Positions 5,192 through 8,615 of a stretch of 8,615 bases of DNA are shown here, one piece after another. The notes beneath the pieces are model-generated. The model worked only from the letters and a program-made list of their open reading frames with translations, did not search any database and was not told the DNA's origin. The translations under genes and the position numbers were made by a program. Position 1 is the first letter of the stretch; each line of letters begins with the position of its first letter. Location: the NCBI GenBank assembly GCA_964478995.1, contig CAYZJY010000077.1:1-8615 (forward strand), read 5' to 3'. Origin of the DNA: NZWG01 sp964478995 (GTDB taxonomy: Bacteria; Fidelibacterota; Marinisomatia; Marinisomatales; UBA1611).

Positions 5192-5614
5192 ATGTCAAAA
5201 AAATATAAAAAGATCATGGTTGCATTAGTTGGTGATGGAACAGAAAAAGAAGTAATGGAGCATGCACTTCAACTATCAAAAAATCTTAACTCTCATTTGG
5301 TAGCGATCCATGTAAATGATGTAAACGCTGGTGGAATGAGCATGATGATGGATAGTCCAAAAGCGATCAACCGTGAAACAATACAAAAACAATTATCTGA
5401 TTATCTAGGTGATGATAATTCATCTGATGGTATTGATATCATTATTGAGGAGGGTGATAGCATTGCTAAGTCCATTGAGAAACATACTTTAGACTGTGAT
5501 CTATTAATTGTTGGCCATAGAAAAATGAGCAAATTCAAATCAAGTTTGATGGATTCAATTGATGAAGGAATCACTAATTTAGTTTCTTGCCCAGTCTTGG
5601 TTGTGCAAAAATAA
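5192..5614 (+). CDS. Universal stress protein (UspA family), likely not ATP-binding
   Basis: The 140-residue protein is a single Usp domain, an alpha/beta fold. It has an opening strand KIMVALVGDG (7-16), strand HLVAIHVND (35-43), LLIVGHR (104-110) and the closing strand CPVLVVQK (133-140). The usual ATP-binding signature is G-x2-G-x9-G-(S/T). Here it reads G108-HR-K111, then nine residues, then D121-S122: the first glycine is kept and the other two are replaced by K and D. That suggests a UspA-type member that does not bind ATP in the usual way. Its partners and stress signal are unknown. It stands alone between two good terminators, so it is probably monocistronic. A GGA at 5181-5183 lies 8 nt before the ATG. 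Confidence 0.9.
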   Translation: MSKKYKKIMVALVGDGTEKEVMEHALQLSKNLNSHLVAIHVNDVNAGGMSMMMDSPKAINRETIQKQLSDYLGDDNSSDGIDIIIEEGDSIAKSIEKHTLDCDLLIVGHRKMSKFKSSLMDSIDEGITNLVSCPVLVVQK

Positions 5615-5634
5615 AGTTGATAAAAGATTTAGAT

Positions 5635-5660
5635 AAAAGCCCCACATTGGTGGGGTTTTT
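5635..5660 (+). terminator. Rho-independent terminator after the stress protein gene
   Basis: CCCCAC (5640-5645) pairs with GTGGGG (5650-5655) around an ATTG loop, extended by a G-T wobble and AAAA with TTTT out to 5635 and 5660. It starts 20 nt after the stop codon. The stem and T tract are nearly the same sequence as the terminator at 5078. Confidence 0.88.
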
Positions 5661-5724
5661 GTTTATGGCATAGGTTAAGAAATCATGGTAGCATGATTGT
5701 TTAAGATAATAAAGTTAAAGACCA
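5661..5724 (+). promoter_or_regulatory. Leader of the ABC exporter gene with a degenerate promoter box
   Basis: After the terminator, TTATGGCATAGGTTAAGA (5663-5680) loosely resembles the box in copies 1-4, but the TAGATT hexamer is not preserved. A second candidate is GATAAT at 5705-5710, 14 nt before the ATG at 5725, a more ordinary -10 distance. No Shine-Dalgarno sequence is visible; the bases before the start are AAAGACCA. I cannot say which of the two, if either, is the promoter. Confidence 0.25.
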
Positions 5725-7494
5725 ATGAAGTATCTATTAGATTATATAAAGGTTTGGAAAGGGAGAGTCATCATTGCTTCTCTTTACTCTGCAATTAATA
5801 AGATATTTGATATTGCGCCTGAGGTACTCATAGGAATAGCAGTAGACCTGGTAGTAAAGAAAAATGATAGTTTTGTAGCATCTCTAGGCTTTCAATCCAT
5901 TGATTCGCAAGTCGCCTTTATTGGAGGAATCACTTTTCTCATATGGGCCTTGGAATCATTATTTGAATACTTGTACATGATCGAATGGAGAGGTCTTGCC
6001 CAAAATGTCGAGCACGATCTTAGGGTGAGGACATATGACCACGCACAACGTTTGGATCTTGATTGGCATGAAAAACAATCAATAGGAAACATTACTGCAA
6101 TCTTAAATGATGATATTAATCAGTTGGAGAGGTTCCTGAATAATGGAGTTAATCAGATAATTCAAATAAGTGTATCAACAATAATCATTGGATTCATCTT
6201 TTTTTATATTTCTCCATTGATAGCGACGATAGCGATCATACCCGTACCAATAATCTTTTTGGTCAGTTTGTTTTTTCAGAAAAAATTATCACCAAAATAC
6301 AAAAGCATAAGGGAGAAGGTAGGTCTTCTTAATTCGATCATAGTAAATAATCTCATGGGCATTAAGGTTATAAAAAGTTTTATGACCTTTGAGATAGAAA
6401 AGGTTAATCTGGGTGAAAGAAGCAAAGAATATCAGCAAGAGAACATAAATGCCATTGCCATAAGTAGTGCTTTTAACCCGCTAATAAGAATGGGTGTGTT
6501 GGCAGGGTTTCTTGGTACGATGTTGATAGGCAGTTACATGGCCTTAAATGGAACCTTGGAAGTGGGCTCTTACAGTGTTCTTGTATTTTTAACTCAGCGA
6601 TTCCTCTGGCCATTTACGTCATTATCAGTTTTAATAGATGATTTTGAACGATCCATGGCCTCATGTAATAGAATATTTACAATGTTAGAGTCTAAAATAA
6701 AAATAACAAATAAACATAACTCCATTAGCCCAAAGTCCATGGATTTTAATATACGGTTTAAAGACATGTCATTTGGATATGACCCAACCTTACCATTATT
6801 CGAAAAATTAAACATGGACATACCCTATGGTTCATCAATTGGATTAGTTGGAGATACAGGTTCTGGAAAAACAACTATTGCGAAATTGCTACTCAGATTA
6901 TATGAACCAAGTGGAGGCAATATTTTTATTGGTGGCCACTCAATATCTGATCTGGATATCAAGTTTTTAAGGCAGAAAATTGGAATTGTTAGCCAAGAAT
7001 CGTTTCTTTTTAATGCAAGTATAATTGATAACATCACCTATGGTGTCAAGAATGCTAGAGCAGAGGACATAGAGCAAACAATTGAACAAAGTCAGTGTAA
7101 AGAGTTTATTGAAAAATTACCGCAGGGATTAGAGACCATTGTGGGAGAACGTGGACAGGTCCTATCTGGAGGTCAAAGACAAAGAATATCCATTGCTAGG
7201 ACACTAATGAGAAAACCAGAGATCATCATATTTGATGAGGCTACTTCTTCAGTCGATAATAAAACAGAACAATTGATACAGAGAGCGATATTTGAGATCA
7301 TAAAGGAAAGGACATCAATAATCATTGCACATAGATTATCTACAATAAGGAATTGCAAGAATATTTTTGTATTAGATCAGGGTAAGATAATTGAGGAGGG
7401 AAAGCATGATGAACTCATTGCTGATCCAAATAGTTATTATTTAAAACTTTGGAATATTCAAACTGGCAGATTATTTGCAAATAGATCAAAATGA
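5725..7494 (+). CDS. ABC exporter half-transporter (ABCB/MsbA type)
   Basis: The 589-residue protein has an N-terminal exporter membrane domain (about 1-320, hydrophobic segments near 15-40, 65-86, 145-183 and 250-305). A complete nucleotide-binding domain follows (about 340-580). The NBD carries A-loop Y352, Walker A GDTGSGKTT (376-384), Q-loop Q424, signature LSGGQ (480-484), Walker B IIIFDE with catalytic E505, D-loop SSVD (508-511) and switch H536. All are intact, so it should hydrolyse ATP. As a half-transporter it must dimerise; with no second half-transporter nearby a homodimer is most likely. The family exports lipids, drugs, peptides or other hydrophobic molecules, and the substrate cannot be read here. 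The LysE-type exporter gene begins 14 nt after its stop, which points to one operon. Confidence 0.94.
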   Translation: MKYLLDYIKVWKGRVIIASLYSAINKIFDIAPEVLIGIAVDLVVKKNDSFVASLGFQSIDSQVAFIGGITFLIWALESLFEYLYMIEWRGLAQNVEHDLRVRTYDHAQRLDLDWHEKQSIGNITAILNDDINQLERFLNNGVNQIIQISVSTIIIGFIFFYISPLIATIAIIPVPIIFLVSLFFQKKLSPKYKSIREKVGLLNSIIVNNLMGIKVIKSFMTFEIEKVNLGERSKEYQQENINAIAISSAFNPLIRMGVLAGFLGTMLIGSYMALNGTLEVGSYSVLVFLTQRFLWPFTSLSVLIDDFERSMASCNRIFTMLESKIKITNKHNSISPKSMDFNIRFKDMSFGYDPTLPLFEKLNMDIPYGSSIGLVGDTGSGKTTIAKLLLRLYEPSGGNIFIGGHSISDLDIKFLRQKIGIVSQESFLFNASIIDNITYGVKNARAEDIEQTIEQSQCKEFIEKLPQGLETIVGERGQVLSGGQRQRISIARTLMRKPEIIIFDEATSSVDNKTEQLIQRAIFEIIKERTSIIIAHRLSTIRNCKNIFVLDQGKIIEEGKHDELIADPNSYYLKLWNIQTGRLFANRSK

Positions 7495-7508
7495 AGTTAC
7501 TGAGTTAA

Positions 7509-8120
7509 ATGGACATCAAATCACTCATGGTTTTGTCCTTTGTTTGTGCTATGGGAGCAATATCACCAGGTCCTAGTTTAGTAGTAGTACTTAGAAACAC
7601 GATATCTGGCGGACGCCTACAAGGGGTCATGACCGGAATAGGTCATGGTATTGGCTTAAGTATTTATGCTTTTATTGCTGTAATGGGTCTATCCTCTATC
7701 ATTCTTAGTAATGAAAACTATTTTCAAACCATACAATTTACCGGTGCATTAGTTCTTATTTGGCTTGCTTATAAGATGATCATTCATAAACCTTCAAAAT
7801 CATCTGAAGACTATGAAGGTAGTGGTGGTAGGGGATTTATAGAAGGGTTCATGATCGCATTCTTCAATCCAAAGATCCTGATCTTCTTTGTAGCAATATT
7901 TAGTCAATTTATCAAAACTGGTACGAGCATTACTGATCGTTTGATCATCGCAATTATGGCAGGTATCATTGATGCAACTTGGTATGTATTTGTAGCTTTG
8001 ATATTAGCAGGGACTTCCTTGATAGAGAAGATCAGAATGAATGGAGTCGTTATTGATCGTTTAATTGGATTGATCTTGCTAGTGATTGCTATATTATTGA
8101 TTGTAAAAACGATGGGTTAA
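7509..8120 (+). CDS. LysE/RhtB family amino acid exporter
   Basis: The 203-residue protein has the length and roughly six membrane helices of the LysE superfamily. Its marks are SPGPSLVVVLRN (19-30) in the first helix, the glycine-rich GVMTGIGHGIGLSIYA (39-54), FFNPKILIFF (118-127), and DATWYV (155-160) in a later helix. Family members export amino acids or related metabolites such as homoserine, threonine or lysine, using the proton gradient. Which one is carried here cannot be decided. It starts 14 nt after the ABC exporter stop without a visible Shine-Dalgarno site, so translation may be coupled. The two genes would together give an efflux operon with one ATP-driven and one gradient-driven pump. 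No strong terminator follows directly. Confidence 0.92.
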   Translation: MDIKSLMVLSFVCAMGAISPGPSLVVVLRNTISGGRLQGVMTGIGHGIGLSIYAFIAVMGLSSIILSNENYFQTIQFTGALVLIWLAYKMIIHKPSKSSEDYEGSGGRGFIEGFMIAFFNPKILIFFVAIFSQFIKTGTSITDRLIIAIMAGIIDATWYVFVALILAGTSLIEKIRMNGVVIDRLIGLILLVIAILLIVKTMG

Positions 8121-8296
8121 AATATGTTTAAATATTATTTTCAAATTATGATAGAATTAAAATAAATGATTTGATAGATTCAAAAACCAACATTTTTCCC
8201 ATATAAATGCAAATTTCTATTTTTTTTGTTTAATTGTTGGTTTATTTTTATCGATTCGATCTATTATTAGAAGCAATAAATGAGGAAGATAAAAGC
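8121..8296 (+). other. AT-rich intergenic region with a 9-bp inverted repeat
   Basis: This 176-nt gap contains AAACCAACA (8184-8192) and its exact reverse complement TGTTGGTTT (8235-8243), separated by 42 nt, with ATTTTTAT after the second arm. It could be a long-loop terminator for the exporter operon or an operator for the next gene. ATGATTTGATAGATTCA (8166-8182) resembles the promoter box with one extra base, but no start codon lies at the usual distance. A T8 run is at 8220-8227. Confidence 0.35.
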
Positions 8297-8615
8297 ATGT
8301 ATGACGATGAGATATATGATGACATAAAACTGACTAAAAGAAAAACTATTACAAATGGAGAAAAATACGATTTTTACATATATGATATGCTATCACTTGA
8401 AAAAAAGTTATCAAGTGGGAAGTTTGGTAAAGGGGAGACAGTTATTAGTCAAACAAAGAATTACAAACTTCAGGATGAGGAAACTGGAGAGATGCTTGAT
8501 GTAAAACTTAAATGTTCAAAAAAATTAGATGATGCATTAGATGGATTTGAACCAGCGGAGAGTAAAAAAGTATTTAATGATTGCCTGGATGATCTAGTAA
8601 AAAGAGGATTAGTTA
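8297..8615 (+). CDS. Unrecognised ORF, 3' end cut by the window (106+ aa)
   Basis: From ATG 8297 a single frame stays open for 106 codons to the last base, so the gene is incomplete. I do not recognise the product. It is soluble and highly charged, opening MYDDEIYDDIKL, then KRKTITNGEKYDFYIYD, with later acidic-basic stretches (KLQDEETGEMLDVKLK, KKLDDALDGFEP). It shows no membrane helix, signal peptide or known motif. GAGGAAG (8282-8288), 8 nt before the ATG, is the clearest Shine-Dalgarno sequence in the window, in contrast to the other genes. An in-frame TTG at 8237 could extend it by 20 residues but falls in the inverted repeat, so I prefer the ATG. The open frame over 319 nt in AT-rich DNA supports a real gene. 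Confidence 0.6.
   Translation, partial: MYDDEIYDDIKLTKRKTITNGEKYDFYIYDMLSLEKKLSSGKFGKGETVISQTKNYKLQDEETGEMLDVKLKCSKKLDDALDGFEPAESKKVFNDCLDDLVKRGLV

Noticed and set aside
36..5680. CRISPR array or mobile miniature elements from the repeated GTGGGG/TAGATT sequences
   Set aside because: The copies are far apart, sit only between genes, have no regular spacers, terminal inverted repeats or target duplications, and fit terminator plus promoter roles.
8237..8296. TTG start at 8237 for the last ORF
   Set aside because: It lies within the inverted repeat and has no ribosome site, whereas ATG 8297 has GAGGAAG at a suitable distance.

Overview
The window reads as a stretch of AT-rich chromosome from an uncultured, probably marine, Gram-negative-type bacterium. 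Every gene I can support lies on the + strand. My best taxonomic guess is Candidatus Marinimicrobia (SAR406) or a relative in the wider Bacteroidota/FCB neighbourhood. The reasons are a class III cyclase/TolB-like/TPR fusion of the kind that clade carries in many copies, a DUF4920 lipoprotein, very weak Shine-Dalgarno signals and low GC. This is inference from remembered family distributions, not a search.

Layout. (1) 80-325: a short stand-alone DUF2087 protein. (2) 376-648: an unrecognised 90-residue membrane protein. (3) 700-2550: a 616-residue adenylate/guanylate cyclase fused to a TolB-like domain and TPRs, followed by a four-helix membrane protein (2626-3012) and a hairpin terminator. 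(4) 3064-3120: a possible 18-codon leader ORF, then a bile acid:sodium symporter (BASS) family transporter (3125-3985). (5) 4057-4545: an NADPH-dependent FMN reductase-like flavoprotein, then a DUF4920 lipoprotein (4572-5075) and a terminator. (6) 5192-5614: a universal stress protein with its own terminator. (7) 5725-7494: an ABC exporter half-transporter, then a LysE/RhtB-type exporter (7509-8120), probably one operon. (8) 8121-8296 is non-coding and AT-rich; an unrecognised ORF begins at 8297 and runs off the end.

The content is mixed housekeeping and accessory: cyclic-nucleotide signalling, small-solute transport and efflux, redox and stress functions. There is no CRISPR array, transposase, RNA gene or integration signature. 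I do not see one dedicated multi-gene system.

The most striking signal is in the gaps. Several intergenic regions share one composite element: the right arm of a terminator (GTGGGGT plus a T tract ending in G), exactly 16 nt, then TAGATT. In three copies an ATG of an annotated or candidate ORF follows 5-6 nt later. A fourth, diverged box (TAAATT) at 4046 is also 5 nt from an ATG. The simplest reading is a terminator fused to the next gene's promoter, whose -10 lies so close to the start codon that the mRNA would be leaderless. One such ATG opens the 18-codon ORF that ends 4 nt before the BASS transporter gene.
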